Shown: positions 44,003-54,155, numbered from the stretch's first letter. The stretch is 64,000 bases of DNA from Bacillus sp. MRMR6 (GCF_001940785.1 NZ_MSLS01000009.1:1-64000), one strand, 5' to 3'. Made by a program: numbers and translations. Notes: generated from the letters alone by a model not told the origin.

Positions 44003-44629
44003 ATGAAATATGAATGGCGCAAGCAAGATAAGGAACTATATCTTCCAAAAAATTCTCCTACTTTAGTAGAGATACCAGCTATGAAGTTTTTCACCATTAA
44101 AGGTACGGGAAATCCGAATAGTGAGGCATTCACTGACCGTGTCGGGGCTTTATATAAGCTGTCCTATGCGATCCGCATGATGCCGAAAAAAGGCTTCACA
44201 CCAGAAGGATACTTCGAGTACACCGTCTTTCCGTTAGAAGGTGTATGGGACTTGGATGAAGAAGGAAGACAATTAGCTTATCTAGATAAAGATCATTTCG
44301 TCTACACCCTCATGATCCGCCAACCGGATTTTGTCACACAAGACCTTATGGAGCAGGCCAGGCTAGCACTAGAGAAAAAGGCTTCTAGCAAGCTTTTAAA
44401 AGAAGTATCGTTTGAAGAAACAATAGAAGGTCTGTGCGTACAATGCATGCATATCGGCAGCTATGACGACGAGCCAAAGACGTTCCAAACGATGAAGACC
44501 TACTGTAACGAAAAAGGTTTACTGCGCAATGATTTAAGACATAAGGAAATCTACATATCTGACCCAAGAAAAACCACTCCAGAAAAAATGAAAACGGTAC
44601 TGAGGTATAGTGTCAGCAAGCAGTTGTAA
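44003..44629 (+). CDS. GyrI-like small-molecule-binding domain protein
   Basis: The 208-residue protein starts at ATG 44003 with AAAAGGAG nine bases before. The GyrI-like (SOUL-like, PF06445/YjbI group) pattern is visible: VEIPAMKFFTIKGTGNPNSE, ALYKLSYAIRMMPK, TVFPLEGVWDLD, YTLMIRQPDFVT, LCVQCMHIGSYDDEP and HKEIYISDPRKTTPEKMKTV (then LRY). Members bind hydrophobic compounds, often as a free-standing sensor or hydrolase. It may be transcribed with the lipoprotein gene upstream. Confidence 0.88.
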   Translation: MKYEWRKQDKELYLPKNSPTLVEIPAMKFFTIKGTGNPNSEAFTDRVGALYKLSYAIRMMPKKGFTPEGYFEYTVFPLEGVWDLDEEGRQLAYLDKDHFVYTLMIRQPDFVTQDLMEQARLALEKKASSKLLKEVSFEETIEGLCVQCMHIGSYDDEPKTFQTMKTYCNEKGLLRNDLRHKEIYISDPRKTTPEKMKTVLRYSVSKQL

Positions 44630-44649
44630 ACCTACAAAGACCGATATCA

Positions 44650-44678
44650 AAATGGACTCAAACTGGGTCCATTTTTTT
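44650..44678 (+). terminator. Terminator after the GyrI-like gene
   Basis: AAATGGAC (44650-44657) pairs with GTCCATTT (44667-44674), followed by Ts. Confidence 0.88.
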
Positions 44679-44698
44679 CCCGTTTCCCTATCTAAATC

Positions 44699-44715
44699 CG
44701 GCGGTGACAGGCACC
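44699..44715 (+). repeat. Dispersed repeat, B module
   Basis: GGCGGTGACAGGCACC followed by GATAAAGTTGTC. Single B module, in reverse sense relative to 36640-36651. Confidence 0.75.
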
Positions 44716-44816
44716 GTTTGCGATAAAGTTGTCTACCATTCCCCTAGTACAATCACTCCCTACAATTAGTATTTTTTCACCATTACCAGTTAACCATTTT
44801 TTGAATTTTATGAAAA

Positions 44817-44861
44817 AACTTAGTTTATTCAATAGATAAACTAAGTTACAACAAGTATAAT
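44817..44861 (+). promoter_or_regulatory. Xylanase promoter with XylR operator
   Basis: A 31-base operator has 12-base perfect arms AACTTAGTTTAT (44817-44828) and ATAAACTAAGTT (44836-44847) around a 7-base centre. It matches the Bacillus xyl operator pattern (TTAGTTTGTTT-N-AACAAACTAA). The -35 box TAGATA (44833-44838) lies inside it, 17 bases from TATAAT (44856-44861). A weak cre-like site (TGAAAGCCCTTACG) is at 44903-44916. Confidence 0.9.
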
Positions 44862-44946
44862 AAAGATAGGTCAGGACTACAACTACATAGGTTAAACCTG
44901 AGTGAAAGCCCTTACGTATCCCTTGGCCAAAAATAGAAGGAGGTTT

Positions 44947-44979
44947 ATGTTAAAAGTTTTAGAATGCCAACCCAAATAA
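44947..44979 (+). CDS. Ten-codon leader ORF before the xylanase
   Basis: ATG 44947 follows AGAAGGAGG closely and encodes MLKVLECQPK. The xylanase itself begins MLKVLRKP 22 bases after this stop, so the leader looks like a partial copy of the gene start. It could be translated and affect downstream initiation; or it may be an inert duplication. The close spacing (three Ts) of the ribosome site is slightly short. Confidence 0.45.
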   Translation: MLKVLECQPK

Positions 44980-44998
44980 CTTTTTAAAAGGAGATTAA

Positions 44999-46168
<1,170 letters not shown>

Positions 46169-46189
46169 GGACAATAGGAATCTAGCAAA

Positions 46190-46220
46190 AACAGCTCCAG
46201 GTTTATGGAGCTGTTTTTTT
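46190..46220 (+). terminator. Terminator of the xylanase gene
   Basis: AACAGCTCCA (46190-46199) pairs with TGGAGCTGTT (46206-46215), then a run of Ts. Confidence 0.92.
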
Positions 46221-46288
46221 GAATGTATAGCATACTGGGGATACCCCATCCAAAAGACAAGCCTAAACCTGATATTCCAACAAAACTC

Positions 46289-46305
46289 GGGGAGTGACAG
46301 GCACA
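46289..46305 (+). repeat. Dispersed repeat, B module
   Basis: CGGGGAGTGACAGGCACAC, a B module without an A module nearby upstream. Confidence 0.7.
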
Positions 46306-46390
46306 CAAAAAGGCTGACTCTATTAAAAGAGCAGCCTTTAGCATTCGAAAAAAATTAGGCGGAACCTACACCAACCATCCGTTGTTGTCA

Positions 46391-46483
46391 CCACCGAACC
46401 TAGAGAATGAAGCAGTAGAACCGTCCCCATGCTAACCCACCGAACCTAGGGAATGAAGCAGTAGAACCGTCCCCATGCTACCC
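46391..46483 (-). repeat. Tandem 47-base duplication holding two A modules
   Basis: Two copies (46391-46436 and 46438-46483) of CACCGAACCTAG, GAATGAAGCAGTAGAACCGT and CCCCATGCTA differ at a few bases. The second copy contains the TAG stop (46478-46480) of the permease gene. A modules here lack the closing GCTTCC arm. Confidence 0.88.
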
Positions 46484-47374
46484 TTTTACTGACCCAGCGG
46501 CGATGCCTTCGACGATTCGGTCGCTTAGGATGAAGTAGGCGATGAGGACTGGGATGATGCTGATCATGAGGGTGGCTCCGATTGCACCCCAGTCGGTTAG
46601 GTATTGTCCGACGAAGTTGTTTACGCCGACGGTGATGGTTTTCCATTTGTCTGAGCTTAGGAAGGTGTTTACAAACACGAATTCGTTCCAGTTGTAGATC
46701 ATATTGATGATAACTGTTGTCGACAAAACCGGTAATGTCATCGGAAGTGTAATTTGAAAGAAGATCCGATGGATGGAACAGCCATCCATAACCGCTGCTT
46801 CTTCAATCTCCCGCGGAAGTGCTTTGTAAAATCCGGTGAGTATCATGATGGTAATCGGCAAATTGAATGCTACATACGCTAGGATAATCGATATCGGATT
46901 ATCAATGAGATTAACCGTTTTGAAGAAGTTGAATAATGGAATTAATGTTGAATGAAGCGGGATCATATATCCAGCCATAAACAATCCAAGAACTAACCCG
47001 CTAAGTTTCCAATGCATTCTGGTGATCGCAAACGTGACAAAGCTGGCAAGGATCACGGTCAGGGCAACAGATACCACTGTATACAATACACTATTAAAAA
47101 AGTAAACATCAATGTGACCGGCAGTCCAAGCTTTAGCATAATTACCCCATTGAGGATCTTGCGGAAACGAGAACGGGGACATCCCGAAAACCTCTTTATT
47201 CGTTTTCAAGGAGAATAGGAATAACCAAACCAGCGGATACACCTGAACAATCGCAATAACTCCCAGGACAAAGTAAAGAATGCCGAAACCAAAACGATTG
47301 CCAAGTGATTTACTGGTCTTATAAGGAGCGGACAGGGTCGTATTTGTTTGCTTTTCAAACGCAGCCTTACTCAT
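46478..47374 (-). CDS. Sugar ABC transporter permease (MsmG/AraQ type)
   Basis: The 298-residue protein starts at ATG 47374 with GGGGAG before it; an earlier GTG is in frame. It has six membrane spans and the EAA loop for the ATPase (EEAAVMDGCSIHRIFFQITL). It is the second permease of a CUT1-type importer with the next gene and the binding lipoprotein. The product of the upstream regulators and the xylanase next door suggest xylo-oligosaccharides. Its stop codon lies inside a dispersed repeat. No ATPase gene is in the operon. Confidence 0.93.
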   Translation of the reverse strand: MSKAAFEKQTNTTLSAPYKTSKSLGNRFGFGILYFVLGVIAIVQVYPLVWLFLFSLKTNKEVFGMSPFSFPQDPQWGNYAKAWTAGHIDVYFFNSVLYTVVSVALTVILASFVTFAITRMHWKLSGLVLGLFMAGYMIPLHSTLIPLFNFFKTVNLIDNPISIILAYVAFNLPITIMILTGFYKALPREIEEAAVMDGCSIHRIFFQITLPMTLPVLSTTVIINMIYNWNEFVFVNTFLSSDKWKTITVGVNNFVGQYLTDWGAIGATLMISIIPVLIAYFILSDRIVEGIAAGSVKG

Positions 47375-47392
47375 CGATTTCACTCCCCTTTC

Positions 47393-48271
47393 TTAATATT
47401 CAACATCTTCTTTAGATGAAAGTAATCTTTGAATCAACCAAGTCATAACCAGACAGATGATCAATAAACCGAAACCAATCGCACTACCGTAACCGAAGTT
47501 ATATTTACTGAAGGCTTCCTTGTACATATAGGATGCCATAACCTCACTGGCACCGTTTGGTCCACCGCCAGTTAAGACAAAAATTAAATCAAAATATTTT
47601 AATGACCCAACAATGGCTAAAATAATCATTACTTTTATCACATCAGAAATGAGAGGAATCCTTATCTTAAGAGCAATTTGAATGGGCGTAGCTCCATCGA
47701 TCTTTGCAGCCTCGATCAGTTCTTCTGGAACATTTTTTAAAGCAGCATAGAAGATAATGATATAAAAACCTGCATATTGCCAGACGATGGGAATAAATAA
47801 AGCAAATAAGACGATGTCAGCATCCGCTAACCACAGCGGTGGATTTTCAAAACCTAATAACACTAACAGTCGATTAATCATGCCGTTCGTAGGGTCAAAA
47901 ATCTTCGCCCAAAGCTGTCCAATCGCTACAGATGATAACAACATCGGAATTAAATAGATTTTTCTTAAAAAATTGGCACCTTTTATTTTACTTGCCAAAA
48001 TTAACGATAATAGTAAATACCCAAACAAGCTCGCTGTAGAGAACAGTCCAAGTAGGATTGAATGCCAGGTGCTTTGCCAAAATTTTTGATCTTGGACTAA
48101 CTCGATATAATTGGCTAGACCGATAAACTTCATCTTGCCGATGCCGTTCCATTCCATCAAGCCATAATAACCCGTTAAGACTATCGGGATATAAATTAAG
48201 AGTAAAATAAGAATTAACGCAGGAAGTACGTAAAGGGTGATGACCCACTTGTTTGACATTACACTTCTCAT
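47393..48271 (-). CDS. Sugar ABC transporter permease (MsmF/AraP type)
   Basis: The 292-residue protein starts at ATG 48271 behind GGGAGTATTTCC. It has six membrane spans with an EAA loop (EELIEAAKIDGATPIQIALK) and a C-terminal pair of helices ending near SSKEDVEY. It pairs with the following permease. The gene lies 86 bases after the binding protein. Import of xylo-oligosaccharides is inferred from position. Confidence 0.93.
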   Translation of the reverse strand: MRSVMSNKWVITLYVLPALILILLLIYIPIVLTGYYGLMEWNGIGKMKFIGLANYIELVQDQKFWQSTWHSILLGLFSTASLFGYLLLSLILASKIKGANFLRKIYLIPMLLSSVAIGQLWAKIFDPTNGMINRLLVLLGFENPPLWLADADIVLFALFIPIVWQYAGFYIIIFYAALKNVPEELIEAAKIDGATPIQIALKIRIPLISDVIKVMIILAIVGSLKYFDLIFVLTGGGPNGASEVMASYMYKEAFSKYNFGYGSAIGFGLLIICLVMTWLIQRLLSSKEDVEY

Positions 48272-48357
48272 GGAAATACTCCCTTCTTATGTGAAAAACG
48301 GTAAAATGAAGAGGGCATAATCTGTATGCCCTCTACACTAGAATCATTTAGGCCGGT

Positions 48358-49677
48358 TTACTTTTTTTCTTTCGCAAGCGCATCCACATGCTGCTTTACA
48401 TATTCTTGCGGTGTCACTTGTTTGCCAAATAAAGCAGTGACTAAATCATGGTGTAATTCGGATACAGCTGGGCTGGATTGAGTATCAAAGTAAGTTGTCA
48501 CGTTTGATGCCTCACCTAAATCCTTCAAGATTTCAATGTACATTGGAGCCAAATCTAAGCTAGCTGTGTCAACCTTAGTTGCAGGGATCACACCAGCATC
48601 AATAACTGACTTTTCTCCCCATCTTTTCACTAGGTAGCCAACAAAATCCTTTGCTTCATCTTGAACTTTAGAATCCTTAGCTACGAATAGACCAACACCA
48701 GGGCCGCCTACATAACTGTTGATGCTTGTACCTTTACCGCCTTCATAAGTAGGGAACTTAAAGTAGCCGATCTTATCTTTAAATTCTTGTTCCACATCAG
48801 GGCTCGTTGTATAGTTTGGTAATTCCCAAGTTGCTGTTAAGAACATCGCTGCTTGTTCGTTCATGAAATAACCTTTCGCATCATCATTAGACAGTGCGCT
48901 TGCACCCTTAACAAATCCGCCCATATCAACAAGGTTTTGTACTTCTTCTGCCGCCTTCACAATGGAGGGGTCATCAAACTTTGCCTCTCCTTTGATCACA
49001 TCTGTTAGAACCGTAGATCCGCCAATCCGGTCTGCAAGATACATGAACCAAAATGATGCCGGCCAACCGTCCTTCGCTCCAACCGTTGCAGGAACTACTC
49101 CATTATCAGCTAACGTTTTGACCACATTTTTATACTCAGAGAAGGTTTTTGGAACTTCAAGGTTATATTTGCTGAAAATTTCTTTATTGTAGAAAACGTA
49201 AGAAATGTTTAATTCTAATGGAAGACCGTATGTTTTGCCATCCACCGCATAAGATTCTTTTACACCAGGGATAAAAGCATCCTTAAGGTCTGCATTGTTT
49301 TCCACTACATCATCTAATGGTGCTAACATGTCACCTTCAACATATGGCTTGATGAATCCATCAGACCAAGTCATCCCAATATCAGGCAGCTCATTAGAAG
49401 AAGCTAGAACCTTCAGCTTTTCTCGGTACTGATCTGGGTTTAGAATTTCTGTTACAATTTTTGTATCGGTATGTTCTTTTTCATACTCATCAATGATGTC
49501 TTTTACAATTGAGAACTGAGCATTTGAGCTCCCCTCTGGCCATAAATGCATAAATTTAATTACTTTTTTTCCATCTGCGCTGGACTTTTCTGACCCGCCC
49601 GATGAACAACCTGCAAGTGCTAGAGAGACAAGCATGATTACAGACATTAGGATTGCAACCGTTTTCTTTTTAAACAA
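48358..49677 (-). CDS. Sugar ABC transporter substrate-binding lipoprotein
   Basis: The 439-residue protein starts at TTG 49677 behind GGGGGAATTC. The signal peptide ends in a lipobox (SLALAGCSSG). It is a family 1 extracellular binding protein (IKFMHLWPEGSSNAQFSIVK, PDIGMTWSDGF, YGLPLELNISYVFYNKEIF, AAMFLTATWELPNY). It catches the sugar outside and passes it to the two permeases encoded behind it. Ligand is not readable; xylo-oligosaccharides are likely from the setting. Confidence 0.93.
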   Translation of the reverse strand: MFKKKTVAILMSVIMLVSLALAGCSSGGSEKSSADGKKVIKFMHLWPEGSSNAQFSIVKDIIDEYEKEHTDTKIVTEILNPDQYREKLKVLASSNELPDIGMTWSDGFIKPYVEGDMLAPLDDVVENNADLKDAFIPGVKESYAVDGKTYGLPLELNISYVFYNKEIFSKYNLEVPKTFSEYKNVVKTLADNGVVPATVGAKDGWPASFWFMYLADRIGGSTVLTDVIKGEAKFDDPSIVKAAEEVQNLVDMGGFVKGASALSNDDAKGYFMNEQAAMFLTATWELPNYTTSPDVEQEFKDKIGYFKFPTYEGGKGTSINSYVGGPGVGLFVAKDSKVQDEAKDFVGYLVKRWGEKSVIDAGVIPATKVDTASLDLAPMYIEILKDLGEASNVTTYFDTQSSPAVSELHHDLVTALFGKQVTPQEYVKQHVDALAKEKK

Positions 49678-49784
49678 TTTGAATTCCCCCTATGACCCTT
49701 ATCTAGTTTTTTATTACTCTTTTAGTCTACCTTCACGGAGTTCTTAATAATAGGTCACAACGATTAGGAAAAATACTACTATTT

Positions 49785-50573
49785 TTAGAAAGCCCTTTCA
49801 TTGTTGTTTTTTCGGTATGCGCTCGGTGTCACACCTTCCAATTCTTTGAAAATCTTAATAAAATATTTAGCCGTTTTATACCCTGATTCTTCGGCGATAT
49901 CGTTAATGGGAAGATTCGTGGCGATCAGCAGTTCCTTCGCACGCTGGATCCTCCGTCTTGTGATGTACTCACTAAAGGTAAGCTTGACGTGGTCTTTAAA
50001 GAGGACACTCAGATAGCTAGGATTTAAGTGAACATGGTCGGCCACTTCCTTCTGGGTGAGCTCATTCTTTAAATTTAGGTTGATATACTCGATTGCTTCC
50101 CGGATCGGTTCACGATTCGAAGGATTTTGCGTGCCTGCCTGAACCAGTTTGGTATCGACCACTTTTTCAATCATGCCTGCCCGCTCTTGCTTTTCAACCT
50201 CCTGTACAGCTGCTTCAACAGCCTCTATTAACACCTTTTTGCTTATCGGCTTTAACAAATAGTTAATAACCCCTAAACGAAGGGCTTCTTGGGCATATTC
50301 AAACTCAGAATAGGCCGAAATTACAATGATAACGGGCTGGATTCCCTGCTCTTTTGCGATTTTCAATAATTGTAAGCCCGTTATTTCTGGCATCCGAATG
50401 TCTGTGATCAAGATATGAACCTTGTGCTGCTTCATCCGTTCAATCGCTTCTTCACCATTTGCAGCGGTAAAAATTTGATAGTTTCCATTTGCCCATGTAT
50501 CTAGTATTTTATTTAGCCCTTGGCGGGTTCTTGGTTCATCATCTACGATCAAAAGCGTCTTTGTATTCAACAT
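49785..50573 (-). CDS. Response regulator with AraC-type output (YesN-like)
   Basis: The 262-residue protein starts at ATG 50573 behind GGGAGGGG. Receiver domain about 5-125 (IVDDEPRTRQG, phospho-acceptor D58 in LITDIRMPEITG, K in YLLKPIS); AraC double helix-turn-helix about 160-262 (NPSYLSVLFKDHVKLTFSEY, ELLIATNLPINDIAEESGY). It overlaps the kinase gene by 35 bases. It probably activates the ABC importer genes downstream on sensing sugars. Confidence 0.94.
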   Translation of the reverse strand: MLNTKTLLIVDDEPRTRQGLNKILDTWANGNYQIFTAANGEEAIERMKQHKVHILITDIRMPEITGLQLLKIAKEQGIQPVIIVISAYSEFEYAQEALRLGVINYLLKPISKKVLIEAVEAAVQEVEKQERAGMIEKVVDTKLVQAGTQNPSNREPIREAIEYINLNLKNELTQKEVADHVHLNPSYLSVLFKDHVKLTFSEYITRRRIQRAKELLIATNLPINDIAEESGYKTAKYFIKIFKELEGVTPSAYRKNNNERAF

Positions 50574-52317
50574 CGTTACCCCTCCCATTCACAGGTATGA
50601 CAAAAGAAACTGACGTACCCCTGTTTACTTCACTCATAATGGCCAGTCCACTTTTTAAACGATCATGGTAGTATAATTCTAGGCGCTTGTGAACATTGGA
50701 AATCGCCATCCCATTTCCGTTATTTTCTGAAATAACTTCACCTGATAACATCACTTGTCTAATCGAGTCGAGTTTCTCTTCGCTGATTCCCGGGCCATCA
50801 TCTGCAATCACAATCTGCAGGTAATCAGGGTCGACCGGGGATAGAATCGAAACCGATATCGTACATGCTTTCGACGTATTCCCCGCCCCATGCAGGACAG
50901 CGTTTTCCACTAACGGTTGAATCAACAGCTTGGGGATTTTCACACCCTCCCATTCAGCTGGCAAGTTTAGCTTCCATTTTAAATGATCACCGAAACGCAT
51001 TTTGATAATCTCCATATAATTTTCAATATGGTGCATTTCCTCTTTAATCGTGACCCAATCTCCATCCGTCTGTTTCGTAATCGTGTAGCGGAATAACTCA
51101 GACATGCTAACGACAAACTCAGCTAAATCTTCCTCATCCTTATCCTCTAATGCCCACCGAAGGGCGTCTAACGTATTAAAAAGAAAGTGCGGATTAATTT
51201 GAGCCTGCAGGGCTTTCAACTCACTGCGGCTTCGAGTAATTTCTTTTTCATAAACCATTTTGATTAAGTGATTGGTTTCCTTCACGAGCTGGTTATAGGT
51301 ACTGTTTAATTTATTGATCTCATTAACCGTGGTTACATTTGGATTCATCGTTAAGGAACCGGCACTCGCCTGCTGCATCGTTTCCGTCAATTTAATGATT
51401 GGTCTAGTAATATAGGTTGATAGAAATAGCGTACTGATAAAAAAGATAATAAATCCAATAATTCCAGAAAGAATAATTCCCGCCCTGAGGACACTAACTC
51501 CCTCTGTCAGAGCTTTAATCGGAGTTAAAATGATTAGACTCCAGCCAGTTTCATAGGAAGTTTGTCTTGTTACCATGTACTCCTGCTGGTTTAATAGGAG
51601 CGTAGGAGTTTCATTTTTAATAATAGGCTCGAGAGACTGATTATAGTTTGATAAAATCGGCCTCAAATCGGTATCTAATAAAATCGAATACTGATTCTCA
51701 ATTGGGTTACTTTGGTCAGCAAACTGAAAGTAATTTTTATAAATACTAATAAGCAAGTAACCGCCGCTCGAATAGTTATGATTCATCAGATTTATCCGTC
51801 TTAGGGCGAGGATATTATCCGAATTACTCGGGTCATCGCCCATCCAAACCAACCCGCCGCTCGCTTGATCAGATCTTTGAATCCACTTCCCATCAATTCT
51901 AGTAATTAAATTCGTATTATCTAATGGCAGAATCCGATTCATATGATTGTCATACAGCTCAAAAGAGAAGATCCCATCCGTATTCGCTTGAATGGTATTC
52001 ACAATTCCCCCTAATTCCTGACGGTCCATAAAGGGTATTTCTTCTCCTTCATAGCTCTTCGACAATGCCCGTTGAATATTATAATTTGTCATTACTAGCT
52101 TAGAGGCCGTGCCAATTTGTTTATATAAAGATTCTAATCTTCCATTTGCCTCAACGGCTGTCTGGTAGATTTGTTTTTCTGCATTGTTTTTTAATAAAGT
52201 AGATACTTTATTAAATGTTATTATACCGACAATCGATAAAACCAAGAGCATGACAACTAGAAATACAACGAGAATTTGATTTCGTAAGGTGTTCCATTTT
52301 TTTAGTCTCGAGAACAT
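50539..52317 (-). CDS. Two-span sensor histidine kinase (YesM-like)
   Basis: The 592-residue protein starts at ATG 52317 with AGAAGGGCG before it. Membrane spans at about 15-37 and 280-303 enclose a large outer sensor domain. A HAMP domain, His_kinase domain (QINPHFLFNTLDALRW, phospho-histidine in NPHFLFN) and HATPase_c (PLVENAVLHG, ADDGPGISEEKL, NGNGMAISNVHKRL) follow. The large outer domain suits sugar or binding-protein sensing. Upstream is a sigmaA-type promoter with a cre-like site. Confidence 0.94.
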   Translation of the reverse strand: MFSRLKKWNTLRNQILVVFLVVMLLVLSIVGIITFNKVSTLLKNNAEKQIYQTAVEANGRLESLYKQIGTASKLVMTNYNIQRALSKSYEGEEIPFMDRQELGGIVNTIQANTDGIFSFELYDNHMNRILPLDNTNLITRIDGKWIQRSDQASGGLVWMGDDPSNSDNILALRRINLMNHNYSSGGYLLISIYKNYFQFADQSNPIENQYSILLDTDLRPILSNYNQSLEPIIKNETPTLLLNQQEYMVTRQTSYETGWSLIILTPIKALTEGVSVLRAGIILSGIIGFIIFFISTLFLSTYITRPIIKLTETMQQASAGSLTMNPNVTTVNEINKLNSTYNQLVKETNHLIKMVYEKEITRSRSELKALQAQINPHFLFNTLDALRWALEDKDEEDLAEFVVSMSELFRYTITKQTDGDWVTIKEEMHHIENYMEIIKMRFGDHLKWKLNLPAEWEGVKIPKLLIQPLVENAVLHGAGNTSKACTISVSILSPVDPDYLQIVIADDGPGISEEKLDSIRQVMLSGEVISENNGNGMAISNVHKRLELYYHDRLKSGLAIMSEVNRGTSVSFVIPVNGRGNDVEYKDAFDRR

Positions 52318-52354
52318 TTGTAATCGCCCTTCTCTATCATAGGATGTTTTTTAT

Positions 52355-52385
52355 ACTATACCTCATTTTACCGAAACCGTTAACA
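52355..52385 (-). promoter_or_regulatory. Promoter of the kinase/regulator genes with cre-like site
   Basis: Minus strand: TTAACG (52378-52383), 17 bases, TATAGT (52355-52360). The cre-like site TGTTAACGGTTTCG (52372-52385, two differences from TGWAANCGNTNWCA) overlaps the -35 box, so CcpA would block it when glucose is present. Confidence 0.6.
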
Positions 52386-52411
52386 AAATTATTTCAAAAT
52401 AGAGAAAAGTC

Positions 52412-52435
52412 GCACAGGGACGATTCTCCTGCTCA
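52412..52435 (+). repeat. Dispersed repeat, worn A module, over a stop codon
   Basis: CACAGGGACGATTCTCCTGC then TCA. The last bases form the TGA stop of the deacetylase gene. Confidence 0.7.
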
Positions 52436-53044
52436 CGAGCTGTTTCGAACGTTTAATAGCTCGGTCACGGTAACAAGTTGATAGCCTTGTAGGGTTAACT
52501 CCGAAACAAGTACCCTTACTGCCTCAATCGTTTGGGTACGGTCGCCATAACCATCATGAAAAAGCAGGATGGTGCCATTCTTAACACAGCTTCTTGAAAC
52601 TTCTAAAATATGCTCCACCCCAGGCTTCTCCCAGTCCCTCGCCTCCATATTAAGGGCACCAATCATAGGGTATCCCTTCTGTTCGATAACGGTAAGAGTG
52701 TCCGGACCATAATCAAGGTACGGAGGCCGAAAAACAACCGGCTTTTGCCCAGCTAACTTCTCTATTAATCTCTCAGTTCTCTCAATTTCCTCGAAGCATG
52801 CTTCCAGGCTTAACTGCGATAACTTCGGGTGTGTGTATGTATGATTTCCTATTTCATGACCGAGTTCCGCTGCTTTTTTTACAAGCTCAGGATTTTTCTC
52901 GATTTGCTCACCAATCATAAAGAACGTTGCTTTTCCGTTTTTTTTCGAAAAAATTTCAAGTACTTGCGGTGTGTAAAGTGGATTCGGTCCATCATCGAAG
53001 GTAATTGCTACTGCTTTTTTCGTGGTAAGAATTTCATTTATCAT
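52433..53044 (-). CDS. Polysaccharide deacetylase (CE4/NodB fold), no signal peptide
   Basis: The 203-residue protein starts at ATG 53044 with AAAAGGAG before it. It has the NodB motifs: TFDDGPN (catalytic D, metal D), HTYTHP (metal histidines), RPPYLDYG and a late LLFHDGYG. It removes N- or O-acetyl groups from sugar polymers. The N-terminus lacks a signal peptide, unlike peptidoglycan or chitin deacetylases. In this setting it may deacetylate imported xylo-oligosaccharides. Function is inferred. Confidence 0.88.
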   Translation of the reverse strand: MINEILTTKKAVAITFDDGPNPLYTPQVLEIFSKKNGKATFFMIGEQIEKNPELVKKAAELGHEIGNHTYTHPKLSQLSLEACFEEIERTERLIEKLAGQKPVVFRPPYLDYGPDTLTVIEQKGYPMIGALNMEARDWEKPGVEHILEVSRSCVKNGTILLFHDGYGDRTQTIEAVRVLVSELTLQGYQLVTVTELLNVRNSS

Positions 53045-53114
53045 GTTATTAGCTCCTTTTCTTCATTTGATGACAAAGAACGAGACGCCCATTGATCGTC
53101 TCGTTCATAAACGC

Positions 53115-54098
53115 TTAATATGGTCCTCTAATAAAGTCCTTCACAGATTCCTGATAAAACCGTTCAATTTCCTGTTTTTCTTCCTCAGAAAATGATTTAG
53201 TATGGAGGGCTGAAAGATTATCCTCCACCTGCTTAACATTTTTAAAGCCAGGAATAATGCAGGTAATTTCTTTTTGGTCTAAAATCCAGCGAAGTGCGGC
53301 ACTAGCCATCGACCCTCGGCCTTCTGCAATCCACTTTAGTTGATCCGCAAGTTCTACACCTTTACGGAAGCCCAAACCGGCAAATGTTTCACCCACATTA
53401 AACGACTCGCCATTTTCGTTAAAGCGGCGGTGGTCATCCTCTTCAAAAACATGTTCTGAAGTAAATTTACCAGTCAATAACCCGCTGGCAAGCGGCAGTC
53501 GAACAAGAAGCCCGACACCTTTCCCATAAGCTTCCGGGATCAGCTTTTCCAGAGGCTTCTGGCGGAATAGATTAAAAATAATTTGCAGGCTTTTCACATT
53601 AGGATACTGCAAACAAATCAAGCCCTCTTCGGCCGTTTCCACACTGACTCCATAATGGCGGATCTTTCCTTCTTGCTTCAGACGATCCAACACCTCAAAC
53701 ACACTGCCATTTCTTAGGATTTCTGTCGCCGGGCAATGGATCTGATACAAATCAATCGTCTCACGGTTTAAGCGGCGCAGGCTGTCTTCGCAATAAGCAC
53801 TGACGGTTTCATAGCTGTAATTATTCGGGTCGAAGATATCACCCTTACGGCAAAACTTTGTAGCAATATGTATCTTGTCTTCCTTGCCCTTTGTCGCCTT
53901 GGCCAGCAGCTCTTCGCTATGGCCGTCCCCATAAACATCCGCTGTATCGAAAAAGTTAACTCCTTGATCGATTGCAAACTCCAGAGATTTCAAGGCTTCG
54001 GCATCACTAGTTTTACCCCATGAACCGCCAATCGCCCAAGTTCCAAAGCTAACCTCACTAACCATCATTCCGATATTACCCAGTTCACGATAATTCAT
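53115..54098 (-). CDS. Aldo/keto reductase
   Basis: The 327-residue protein starts at ATG 54098 with AAAGGGG before it. The active tetrad is visible: D and Y in FDTADVYGDGHSEE, K in HIATKFCRKG, H in YQIHCP. The C-terminal part IPGFKNVKQVEDNL binds NADPH. Relatives include IolS- and YhdN-type reductases. It lies between the esterase and the deacetylase genes and probably acts on a sugar aldehyde such as xylose, or on by-products; the substrate is not known. Confidence 0.9.
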   Translation of the reverse strand: MNYRELGNIGMMVSEVSFGTWAIGGSWGKTSDAEALKSLEFAIDQGVNFFDTADVYGDGHSEELLAKATKGKEDKIHIATKFCRKGDIFDPNNYSYETVSAYCEDSLRRLNRETIDLYQIHCPATEILRNGSVFEVLDRLKQEGKIRHYGVSVETAEEGLICLQYPNVKSLQIIFNLFRQKPLEKLIPEAYGKGVGLLVRLPLASGLLTGKFTSEHVFEEDDHRRFNENGESFNVGETFAGLGFRKGVELADQLKWIAEGRGSMASAALRWILDQKEITCIIPGFKNVKQVEDNLSALHTKSFSEEEKQEIERFYQESVKDFIRGPY

Positions 54099-54125
54099 TT
54101 TTTTGAACCCCTTTCCTTAACGTAA

Positions 54126-54155
54126 TTGAAGCGGAAGAACCGTCCCTCTGCATCA
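54126..54155 (-). repeat. Dispersed repeat, A module reversed, over a stop codon
   Basis: GAAGCGGAAGAACCGTCCC then TCTGCATC. In the sense of the esterase gene the module reads forward from its TGA stop (54153-54155). Confidence 0.85.

Noticed and set aside
44872-44916. Riboswitch in the xylanase leader
   Set aside because: Only a short TCAGG/CCTGA stem is visible; no known aptamer core could be recognised.
44903-44916. cre site before the xylanase
   Set aside because: TGAAAGCCCTTACG has two differences at key positions, weaker than the xylA site; mentioned only as weak.
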